Assembly (NCBI RefSeq): GCF_030848805.1
Contig: NC_092364.1
Span: forward strand, 14,613,447-14,677,446
Source of the DNA: Temnothorax longispinosus
Lineage: Eukaryota; Arthropoda; Insecta; Hymenoptera; Formicidae
Direction: 5' to 3'
Length of the DNA: 64,000 nucleotides
This document shows positions 28,562-38,176 of this stretch, piece by piece. Made by a program: the position numbers and the translations under genes. The notes beneath the pieces were generated by a model that saw only the letters and a list, made by a program, of their open reading frames with translations, did not search any database and was not told where the DNA came from. The first letter of the stretch is position 1; every line of letters starts with the position of its first letter.

Positions 28562-29575
28562 CTCTCTCCTCTCTCTCCTCTCTCCTCTCTCTCCGCCTTA
28601 CCTCCCACCCTCCCACCAACTCCATTCGGCAGATATTCTGTACCCCGCGGCATGCCGGTGTGGTGCCTTCCACCAAACTACCCGTGGACTAGGTAAGCGC
28701 CGCTGCTCTTACCTGTCGAAGTTACGGCAAAGGCGCCTTAGGAGAAATAAGGCCCAGAAGGTGGGTCTCAGGCAACAATGACGCCCAGTTGAACGCGACG
28801 GCTCGCCACTCTTCGTATGTTGAAAAGTGCATACGGCTGTTTAACTTTACACGGTTAAAAAATTGTGCCGACGTTAGTGCATTGATCCGGATTGATCGAC
28901 TGACTCTCTATTCGTGGAGATCTGGTTATCGCGATATTCTCCAGCGTTGAGAATTTAATTCGCCACGTATTTATCCGGAATCTCAAGCATTTTAATTTAT
29001 ATGCTTCAGTGTATAAACTCTTGGATCGAATAATTGTTTTACAATGCAGTGTGATGTAAATTTGAGTGTTTTTTCTGTATTGAAAAATTTTTTCGGTGAA
29101 AAATGTGCGAGTGCGGTGACGAATGCTCCGAGGATACGAAGACGCGGGAACCCCGAAATGTCCTATCTCGTTAGACCCGCAAAAACGTTAGATTAGATAG
29201 AGGATTTTGGAGGAAGGCTTAATGGGGAAAATTCTGGACGGGATTAAGACTCGAACACCTGAAATGGCTACCCTCGGTCTCTCCAAAGTCTTCATATTGG
29301 ACAAGTATTTTACAAGTATTTTAAGTTCTGGGAGACCGAGAAGAAGCTGTAAGGTACAAAGTTGCGAGTGCTGTGACAGCGTCTTCCAATTGATTTTAAC
29401 AATCTATTATAAAACATTTTTCTTTATTACTGAAATTTTTAATCCTCGAGCTCTAAAATTATATTTGTTTTATTCTTTGTATCCATATATCTTCTTATTA
29501 CATTCTCAATATTGCACTTTTCGTATGCTTGTGTGCTAAAATCTATAATATTTTCTCTTTTACATGTAATTTATA
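25666..29575. other. Non-coding stretch with CpG-rich block and microsatellite
   Basis: No gene was recognised. About 27760-28100 is strongly CpG-rich (repeated CG, CGTCG and GTCGCG words), and 28300-28790 has mixed, less AT-rich sequence around a CT microsatellite. These could be a promoter or 5' exon region, or the 5' end of a retroelement, but no motif settles it. The rest is AT-rich. Confidence 0.5.
28490..28597. repeat. CT/CCT microsatellite
   Basis: Uninterrupted CT dinucleotides followed by CCT-interrupted CT blocks over about 105 bases. It produces Leu/Ser or Arg/Glu repeat open frames on opposite strands, which are artefacts of the repeat. Confidence 0.95.
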
Positions 29576-30077
29576 CACTGTTGGAAAATTTTTGTAGTTT
29601 TGTTAAAAAAGGTCCTTGTTAAAATTTTTGTGTAAAATAATCAACACATACGTGTGTAGATTTAACATGTGCTTTCTATGTTAATTGAACTTTACAAATT
29701 TAAAATGTAAAATTAATAAAATAATTTAAAGAATATGTTAAAGTAACACAATTTGAACGTATTAATTAAATGTGTTAAAATTTGCAGAAAAAGAGTGTTG
29801 ATTTTACTTTATAACAGAAGTAAGAATAAAAATTTGTAGAAGAAGAATGTTGATTTTATCTTACAATCTTAACTTTAACATAAAAATTATGTTAATTGTA
29901 CAAATAATTAACCTCAAATTACGATCAGAATAACATTTCTTTTCTGTTAAAATATTTTAACATAGTATCAATGTTACCATTTAACACATCCATATTATGT
30001 TAAACTGACACAAAAATTTGAGGGGACCGTTAAAACATGTGATTTATGTTATATTTAACACAAATTTTCCAACAGTG
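29576..30077. mobile_element. 502-bp TIR element
   Basis: It begins CACTGTTGGAAAATTT and ends AAATTTTCCAACAGTG, exact inverted repeats. The interior repeats words such as TTAACA and TGTTAAA in both orientations and has no coding frame. It abuts the next MITE without spacer and lies just upstream of the dachs-like exons. Confidence 0.8.
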
Positions 30078-30291
30078 CACGGAGAAAATTTTTATAGTAA
30101 ATATTACTATGGTGTCGCACTAGCTGCGGACCATCGAGGAATTTTAAGTTAAATTACTATGTTTATGGTAAAAATTACGTTATTTTATCGTTTTTAAAAC
30201 AATAATTATAGTATTTTAACTTGAAATTCCTCGATGGTCCGCAGCTAGTGCGACACCATAGTAATATTTACTATAAAATTTTCTCCGTGTG
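30078..30291. mobile_element. 214-bp hairpin MITE
   Basis: Long inverted arms run from CACGGAGAAAATTT to AAATTTTCTCCGTG and include TGTCGCACTAGCTGCGGACC on each side. The spacer is short and AT-rich. It is non-coding. The end of this element and the end of the preceding one touch (ACAGTG/CACGGAG). Confidence 0.85.
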
Positions 30292-30470
30292 TAGTCATTA
30301 TTACCATATATCACTATATTATCTCTATTTATGATTTTCGCGCATTAAAGTACATTAATCGTCTATCAGTTTTAAAAACTATTGATCTTTAGATTTTTTT
30401 TTTCAATTTTTAACAATTTCTAAAAATTATATAAATTAAGTGTGCATGTTCTGGAACTTCTTCTACACAG

Positions 30471-31726
30471 GGACAAGCGGATCCGGAAAAACGTACGCCT
30501 CAATGCTATTACTTAGGCAACTCTTCGACGTCGCCGGCGGCGGACCGGAAACGAACGCTTTCAATCTCGCGGCAGCCTTCACGGTCCTCAGATCCTTGGA
30601 CTCAGCGAAAACCGCGCTACAAACTCGGAGAGTTCAAGGATAGTAAGTAGTTTGCTTCGAGATGTATGAGATAGAAGAGGGTGGGAGGAAGGAGAAAGAT
30701 GAAAGAGAAATAATATTATGAAAAGAAAGTTTATAGACGTAGTATTAATATTTAAATTAAAAGTATTGTGAACAATATGATAAATAGCAATAAATATGTA
30801 ATAGTGATTATTTAGTAATAGTTAGCAAATATAAATATTAAAACAACTTATATCTTTAGGGTCACTTCATTGAGGTTCAAGTGACGGACGGTGCTTTATA
30901 TAGAACAAAAATTCATTGTTACTTCCTAGACCAGGCGCGAGTAATCAGACCATTACCAGACGAGAAAAAACTACCATATATTTTATCAGATATTAGCTGG
31001 ATTGTTTCACGACGAGAGAGATAATGCAATTAATTATAATAATATTATTACAATTGCATAAAAATGATTAATAATAATTAACTATCAAGAAATAAATTAT
31101 CCTAATAAATTTTACAGTTAAATTAAATTTGGAGGGATATAATCTGAAAAATTTGAGGTACCCTCAACATGGCGATACGTGACAGGACGAATCTGAAGAT
31201 GCGATTCGGTTTCAAGCGTGGAAAGCTTGTTTAGGTATGTGATTAAATATGAAAAAAATAACATAAAATTTTATTTTAATAAAAACCTGATACAATTAAA
31301 TTAGCCGAAATGCTTAATGTTTTACGTTTTTTATTTCTCACGTTGTATTAAACCTTTTGGAAAGAGATTATCAGATTTTCCCCATCTTTTCCTACATCTT
31401 TTATTGTTCCCCAGGCGTGTTAGGCATTCCATTTTTGGACGTCGTAAGAGTGCTAGCAGCGGTGCTCATTCTCGGGAACGTCGGCTTCACCGACGGCTCC
31501 GGTGTGGAAGTGGGCGTAATTGGCGAGAACGAATTATCCTCCGTAGCTACACTCCTGGGAGTTCTTCCGCCGGCCTTGTTACGCGGGCTCACCTCGAGGA
31601 CCACAATGCGCGCGGCCAGCTCGTTACGCATCACGCGGAAAATACGTGCCACGGTACTCTCGCTAGCCTGCTCCAGAGCCTAAGATCTATCGGAGAGACA
31701 AAATCGCACGCACGTTCGCAATAAAG
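30471..31726 (+). pseudogene. Decayed dachs-like atypical myosin motor fragment (four exons)
   Basis: Four exons with GT/AG-type introns encode consecutive parts of a myosin head: 30471-30642 (P-loop GTSGSGKT, then MLLLRQLFDVAGGGPE), 30860-31020 (GHFIEVQVTDGALYRTKIHC, then a VIRPLPDEK stretch), 31118-31234 (KLNLEGYNLKNLRY ... RFQAWKACLG) and 31415-31726 (GVLGIPFLDVVRVLAAVLIL). From memory these best fit Dachs, the unconventional myosin of the Fat/Hippo and planar-polarity pathway. Every exon is damaged: a frame change before the end of the first, an extra A in an A run at about 30965-30970 plus AT in place of the GT donor after 31020 in the second, an in-frame TGA at 31180-31182 in the third, and a one-base loss near 31602 in the fourth. 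Exons before the P-loop and after 31726 were not found. Because introns are kept, this is not a retrocopy. It is either a duplicate segment or the decayed gene itself. Confidence 0.8.
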
Positions 31727-31746
31727 GTAAATGTTTAGTATAGAAA

Positions 31747-31783
31747 ATATATATATATATATATATATAATATATATATATAT
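31747..31783. repeat. AT microsatellite
   Basis: A run of TA dinucleotides with one slip, immediately after the last dachs-like exon. Confidence 0.9.
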
Positions 31784-32705
31784 GCACAAAGTATGTTTTG
31801 GGACATCGCTATTTTATTCGTTTAATTTATGCTATATACTTTACATAAATGTGCAATAGCAAACTTCGTTTATAGAGCAGAAAGCAAAAAAATATTGAAA
31901 AATTTTGTAATCATTGTATACTTTGAACCTTTTTGAACAAAAGCATTGATTGGAGACTGTTCTCAAATAATACAATCAGTATATACAATGTCCTCAAATT
32001 ATACAATTGACATACCTGACGGAAATGTCCTCAAATTAAACATTCTACCCCAAAATCTTAAAACAATTTCTGTCTCCAAAATAAACGTTTTATCCCAATG
32101 TCTCCTAAGTATAGTTTATACAATTTAAGCACTAATTTCTTTTTTTAAATGCATTTTAAGTCTGTTTCTTTGAAAAAATTATAGTGTAAATTATTTTTCT
32201 AGGTTTATTAATTTTTAAAATAGTTTTTAGAAATACGTATTTTTAGAAATACGTTATATTTATTTTATTCTCTATAATTTATAGTCATTGTATAATTTGA
32301 GACTTTTTGAACAAAGGCATTGATCAGAGACTGTCCTCAAATTAAACAGTCAGTATATAACTGTCTTCAAGTTATACAATCAGTATATACGGAAATGTAC
32401 TCAAATTAAACATTCTACTTAACATCCATAAACCTTAATTTATTTTCCCAAAATAAATGTTTTATCCCAATGCTTTTCAGGTAATTTATGTACAGTTTAA
32501 GTCCTAATTCTCTTTGTTGAACGACTTGCTTCAGCCAACATTATTATTTGAAGTTAAAGAAAGTATATGCGTATCTAAATATATGCCAAATATGTATTTC
32601 TATGTAATAAATAATTCATATTACATGTACATATATGTATAACATAATTTAAAAAATATAACAAACAAAAAAATGTTGTCAGCGCAAATTTTGAGCATGG
32701 GGTCT

Positions 32706-32857
32706 CGCTATTAGGACCCTGGGACATAAAAAAACTTAAGCAGTGAGACGTAAGCGGTAAGCAATTAACCAATATTTATCTTGTGGTTTTGAGAATTCTT
32801 AACTGGGATTGGTCAATTTGCTTACTGCTTAAGTTTTTTATGTGCCGTGGCCCCCAG
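32706..32857. mobile_element. Hairpin MITE copy 1 in the 32-37 kb cluster
   Basis: Inverted arms contain ACATAAAAAAACTTAAGCAG on the left and CTGCTTAAGTTTTTTATGT on the right, framed by GGACCCTGG and CCCCCAG. Two more copies lie at 33438-33592 and 35750-35900 in the same position of their host units, so the hairpin was present before the units multiplied. Confidence 0.75.
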
Positions 32858-33437
32858 AACTTAAACAGTACATAAAGTATACCTGAGAAACGTTGGGGTA
32901 GAACATTTATTTTAAAGACATAAATTGTGTTTTAAGAGAGTGTTAAGTAGAACGTTTAATTTGAAGACATTTCCGTATACATATACTGATTGTATAATTT
33001 AAGAACAGATATATACTGACTGTATAATTTGAGGACAGTCTCCAATCAATGCCTTAGTTCAAAGTATGTAATAACTATAAAATATAGATCTGTGTTTGTG
33101 CTGAAAAAATAACATTTGAGAGTGAAATAAATGTGACGTATTTTTAGTAAAACAAAAATGTATTTTTTAAATTTCTTTTACATGCATATATTCATTAATT
33201 TTCATTATTAAACAAATTAATTAAACCAACATTATTATTTAAAGTTAAGTGAACATATGCATATAAAATAGAAACTTAAAAAATATATTTTTTGTTATTA
33301 GAAATATGTCACATTTATTTTACTGTAGAACGTTATACTTTTAGTACAAACACAAATCTATATTTCATAGTCATTGTAGTTTAAAAAATATAACAAACAA
33401 AAATATTGCCAGCGCAAATTTTGAACATGGGGTCTCC

Positions 33438-33592
33438 CTATTAGGACCCTGGGACATAAAAAAACTTAAGCAGTGAGACGTAAGCGGTAAGCAATTAACC
33501 AATAGTTATCTTGTATTTTCGAGAATTCTTAACTGAAGATTGGTCAATTTGCTTACTGCTTAAGTTTTTTTATGTGCCATATGGCCCCCAGA
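33438..33592. mobile_element. Hairpin MITE copy 2
   Basis: Same inverted arms and same flanks (GCCAGCGCAAATT before, ACTTAAAAAGTACATAAAG after) as copies 1 and 3, with small differences. Confidence 0.75.
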
Positions 33593-34484
33593 ACTTAAAA
33601 AGTACATAAAGTATACCTGAGAAATATTGGGGTAGAACATTTATTTTAGAAACATAAATTGTGTTTTAAGAGAGTGTTAAGTAGAATGTTTAATTTGAAG
33701 ACATTTCCGTATATACTGATTGTATAATTTAAGAACAGATATATACTGACTGTATAATTTGAGGACAGTCTCCAATCAATGCTTTAATTCAGAAAGTCTT
33801 AAAGTATGCAATAACTGTAAAATATGGATTTGTGTTTGTGCTGAAAGAATAACATTCGAGAGTGAAATAAATGTGACGTATTTTTAATAAAACGAAAAAA
33901 TGTATTTTTTAAATTTCTATTTACATGCATACATTCATTAATTTTATTGTTGAACAAATTGGTTAAACCAACATTATTATTTAAAGTTAATGAACATATG
34001 CATATAAAATAAAACTTAAAAAATACATTTTTTGTTATTAGAAATATGTCACATTTATTTTACTGTAGAACGTTATACTTTTAGTACAAACACAAATCTA
34101 TATTTTATAGTCATTGTATACTTTGAGATTTTTCGAACAAAGGCATTGATCGGAGACTGTTCTCAAATTATACAATCAGTATATATTTGTCCTTAAATTA
34201 TTCAATCAGTATATACGAAATGTTCTCAAATTAAACATTCTATTTAAAACTCTTAAAACATATGTCTCGAAAATAAATGTTTTATCTCAATGCTTTTCAG
34301 ATATAATTTATGTATAGTTTAAGTCCTAATTCTTTTTGTTGAACGAATTGTTTCAGCTAACATTATTATTTGAAGTTAAAGAAGGTATATGAGTATCTAA
34401 ATATATGCCAAATATGTATTTCTACGTAGGAAATAATTTATATTATATGTACATATCTATAAAATATAATTTTAAAAATATATA

Positions 34485-35699
34485 GGAGTACAAATTAGTT
34501 CGGTCCGTTTTCAAAAAATGGCTCTGGCTGTTATGAATGTTTCATAGTGACAGCTGATTTCGGCGGTTTCAGAGAGGTTAACATCTGTCAATAATACTCA
34601 TTGTCAGTTTATATCGCTTTGAGTTTTATTCAAAAACTTTGTTTTTTACTGTGTTGAATATGTCAATTTGTGTTAACTAAGCAGCATTTGCGGGAGGTTT
34701 TAGTTTTCTGCTTTAATTGGAAGAAAAATACAGCTGAAGCGCATCGAATGCTTGTGGAAGTTTATGGTGACAATGCTCCAACTGATAAATCATGTAGGGA
34801 ATGGTTTTGACGTTTCAAAAAGGTGATTTCAGCGTTGAAGACAAGCCTCGCTCTGGACAGCCAAAAAAATTCGAAGACAAAGAATTGGAGGAATTGCTCA
34901 ATGAAGATCCGAGTCAAACGCAAGAGGCGCTTGCAGAATCACTTGGAGTGACTCAACAAGCAGTTTCCGTACGATTGAAATTCATGGGAATGATTCAAAA
35001 GCAAGGCAATTGGTGCCTTATGAACTGAAACCAAGAGACGTTGAAAGACGATTTTTCACTTGCGAGCAGCTGATTCAAAGGCACCAAAGAAAGGATTTTT
35101 GCCTTTGAATCAGCTGCTCGCAAGTGAAAAATCGCCTTTCAACGTCTCTCGGTTTCAGTTCATAAGGCACCCAATTGCCTTGCTTTTAAATCATTCCCAT
35201 GGATTTCAATCGTACGAAAACTGCTTGTTGAGTCACTCCAAGTGATTCTGCAAGCGCCTCTTGCGTTTGACTCGGATCTTCATTGAGTAATTCCTCCAAT
35301 TCTTTGTCTTCGAATTTATTTGGCTGTCCAGAGCGAGGCTTGTCTTCAACGCTGAAATCACCATTCTTGAAACGTCGAAACTATTTCCTACATGATTTAT
35401 CAGTTGGAGCATTGTCACCATAAACTTCCACAAGAATTCGATGCGCTTCAGCTGCACTTTTCTTCCAATTAAAGCAGAAAACTAAGACCTCCCGCAAATG
35501 CTGCTGAGTTAACACAAAATTTTGACATATTCAACACAGTAAAAAACAAGGTTTTGAATAAAACTCAAAGCGATATAAACTGAGTATTATTGACAGGTTA
35601 ACCTCTCTGAAACCGCCGAAATCAGCTGTCACTATGAAACATTCATAACAGCCAGAACCATTTTTTGAAAACGGACCGAACTAATTTGTACATACTCCC
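34485..35699. mobile_element. Fold-back mariner: two head-to-head 5' halves
   Basis: Arms of about 600 bp (34485-35082 and 35101-35699) are near-perfect reverse complements with an 18-base centre. Each arm runs from a mariner terminal repeat (GTACAAATTAGTTCGGTCCG) into the 5' part of a mariner transposase gene. The translated helix-turn-helix region 34801-35028 (DFSVEDKPRSGQPKKFED ... SLGVTQQAVSVRLK) is typical of the family, but the frame is broken upstream and downstream. The catalytic DDD half is absent. Flanking TA and comparison with unit copies at about 32655 and 33385 show insertion into ATATAACAAAC-like sequence. It cannot encode transposase, but both ends are terminal repeats, so it could in principle be moved in trans. 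Confidence 0.85.
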
Positions 35700-35749
35700 A
35701 ATAAAAACAAAAAAATAATGCCAGCGCAAATTTCGAACATGGAGTCTCG

Positions 35750-35900
35750 CTATTAGGACCCTGGCACATAAAAAAACTTAAGCAGTGAGACGTAAGCGGT
35801 AAGCAATTAACCAATAGTTATCGTGTGTTTTCGAGAATTCTTAACTGTGATTAGTCAATTTGCTTACTGCTTAAGTTTTTTTATGTGCCATGGCCCCCAG
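35750..35900. mobile_element. Hairpin MITE copy 3
   Basis: Third copy of the hairpin with ACTTAAGCAGT arms, between the fold-back mariner and the 137-bp hairpin MITE. Its ends match those of copies 1 and 2. Confidence 0.75.
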
Positions 35901-35989
35901 GACTGAAACAAGTACATAAAGTATACCTGAGAAACATTGGGGTAGAACATTTATTTTAGAGACATAAATTGTGTTTTAAGAGAGTGTTA

Positions 35990-36126
35990 CGCCTGGTCTA
36001 CACTGGATGTATTAAGTCGTAAGTCGTAAGAATTGGCCAATCACAGTCGATTATTCTCCTCAAATTCGATTGTGATTGGCCAATTCTTACGACTTACGAC
36101 TTAATACATCCATTGTAGACCAGGCT
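35990..36126. mobile_element. 137-bp hairpin MITE with TTA target duplication
   Basis: It starts CGCCTGGTCTACACTGGATG and ends in TGTAGACCAGGCT, with inner arms AAGTCGTAAGAATTGGCCAA and complement. The uninterrupted sibling units at about 32940 and 33670 read GAGTGTTAAGTAGAA. Here the same words are split, with TTA on both sides (35987-35989 and 36127-36129). A three-base TTA duplication is the hallmark of PIF/Harbinger, so this is probably a non-autonomous Harbinger-type MITE. Confidence 0.85.
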
Positions 36127-36755
36127 TTAAGTAGAACGTTTAATTTGAAGACATTTCCGTATATACTGATTGTATAATTTAAGAACAGATATATACTGAC
36201 TGTATAATTTGAGGACAGTCTCCAATCAATGCTTTAATTCAGAAAGTCTCAAAGTATGCAATAACTGTAAAATATGGATTTGTGTTTGTGCTGAAAGAAT
36301 AACATTCGAGAGTGAAATAAATATATGTGACGTATTTTTAATAAAACGAAAAATGTATTTTTTAAATTTCTATTTACATGCATATATTCATTAATTTTCA
36401 TTGTTGAACAAATTGGTTAAACCACCATTATTATTTAAAGTTAAGTGAACATATGCATATAAAATAGAAACTTAAAAATACATTTTTTGTTATTAAAATA
36501 TGTCACATTTATTTTACTGTAGAACGTTATACTTTTAGTACAAACACAAATCTATATTTTATAGTCATTGTATATTTTGAGATTTTTCGAACAAAGGCAT
36601 TGATCGGAGACTGTTCTCAAATTATACAGTCAGTATATACTTGTCCTTAAATTATTCAATCAGTATATACGGAAATGTTCTCAAATTAAACATTCTATTT
36701 AAAACTCTTAAAATATATGTCTCGAAAATAAATTTTTTATTCCAATGCTTTTCAG

Positions 36756-36786
<31 letters not shown>

Positions 36787-36800
36787 GTATAAATTCTATT

Positions 36801-38176
36801 TCCTTTTGTTAAATGAATTGTTTAAGCCGAAATTTCTTAAGTAGAAGTTAAAGATATAAATTATTATTTAAAGTTAATTTATTTTAAAGATAATTTGATA
36901 TTTATATTATACTCTATATATTTAAAAAATATAATTTTTATCAAAAAATTTTATAAATTTGTATTATATCGTCATTAGAGCCGTTTTTGAATCATTTATT
37001 GCACGTAAACTGATAATCTTAAAATATTTATTCAATGTAATAAATATTACATTCATATTCAGCATTATTTATGACAGACATATATTGCTAATTTCCAACC
37101 TCAAACTTCTTACTTTATTCATTAAAAGATTTTTAAAATTTTTAAAGTGTAATACCTGAGCAATTATTAAATAAAATCCCTGTTATAGCAATGTTATTCA
37201 GCAATTATTTCATGTAATTTGAGTATATTTAATTAAGGAATAGATTTTACTGCGGATTGTTAATCAGGTTTATAGATGAATGATAAATTGTTATAAATTA
37301 TTATTAATTAATTTTTATTGATAAAAATAATACAATACTGTTATACTTTTATGAAAACTTTTAGTGACTAGTGCAATCACTACTTATGTTTACAATGTAA
37401 TTTTACTTATATTCTACTGTATTTTTCTTCTTAAATATAATCTAGGTACATTAAAGACTAAAAATATGTATTCAGTTTAGAATATTATTGAGTTATATAT
37501 TAGCATATACAACAGTTATAAGAATTTATAATCAGTCTTTTTTATCACTCATTTTTCAGCAATTGTCACTTTAACATCAGTCTTTTGAAAATAAGTGCAC
37601 TAGTTTTCTTTTCAAGAAAAAGAAACATATGATACATAAAATAAAATATAATCTACGTTAAAGACTAAAATCTACCTAGTTTAGAATATTATAAATTTAT
37701 ATAATTATATAATTAGTATTACATACTTAGTTCTTTATCACACATTTTCCATATATTATTATTTTAAACATCAGTTTTTCAAAAAATAAATGCACGAGTA
37801 AAAATCTAAAAAAATATGATACTTAAAGAATATAATCTATATTAAAGACTAAAATATATCTAATATCAAATATTATAAATTTATATGTTAGCACACATTA
37901 AAAGTTATAATGAATATTTTATAATTAGTCGTTTTTTATCACATATTTTTCGACACATTACTTTAAATATCAGTCTTTCAAAAATAAATGTATCAGTTAG
38001 AGAAATGTAAAAAAATATGATATTTACGAGATACAAAATTCTTTTAAACAAAAAAGTTATCAGGATATTAAAAATATAATTATAATTAATTAAAGACATA
38101 CAAACTGAAGACATTGAGAAAAATTTTCAAAGTTATAATATTTTTAATATTAATGTTTATAGTACGTTCTACTTGT
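36801..38176. other. AT-rich non-coding stretch
   Basis: Very AT-rich with loosely repeated blocks (AAAGACTAAAATNTAnCTAGT, ATCAGTCTTTCAAAAATAAATG) recurring at about 37450, 37660, 37845 and 37970. This suggests an old degenerate tandem repeat of roughly 190-200 bp. No coding signal. Confidence 0.5.

Larger units (their letters stand above)
31900..36800. repeat. Cluster of long inverted-repeat units
   Basis: The same arm sequence recurs in alternating orientation. Left arms carry GGCATTGATCGGAGACTGT (about 31936, 32308, 34136, 36588). Right arms carry the complement ACAGTCTCCAATCAATGC (about 33035, 33765, 36214). Between arms lie shared blocks (CAACATTATTATTTGAAGTT, GACATTTCCGTATA, GGGTAGAACATTTATTTTA). 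No unit has coding capacity. Individual units were later hit by a fold-back mariner (34485-35699) and a hairpin MITE (35990-36126), and each full unit carries an inner hairpin (32706-32857, 33438-33592, 35750-35900). This looks like a tandemly multiplied long-TIR element. Confidence 0.8.

Noticed and set aside
28385..28781. Ser/Leu and Arg/Glu repeat proteins
   Set aside because: Direct translations of the CT microsatellite, in several frames at once.
34801..35028. A small working HTH gene
   Set aside because: It is part of a mariner transposase with broken frame, present twice as inverted arms.
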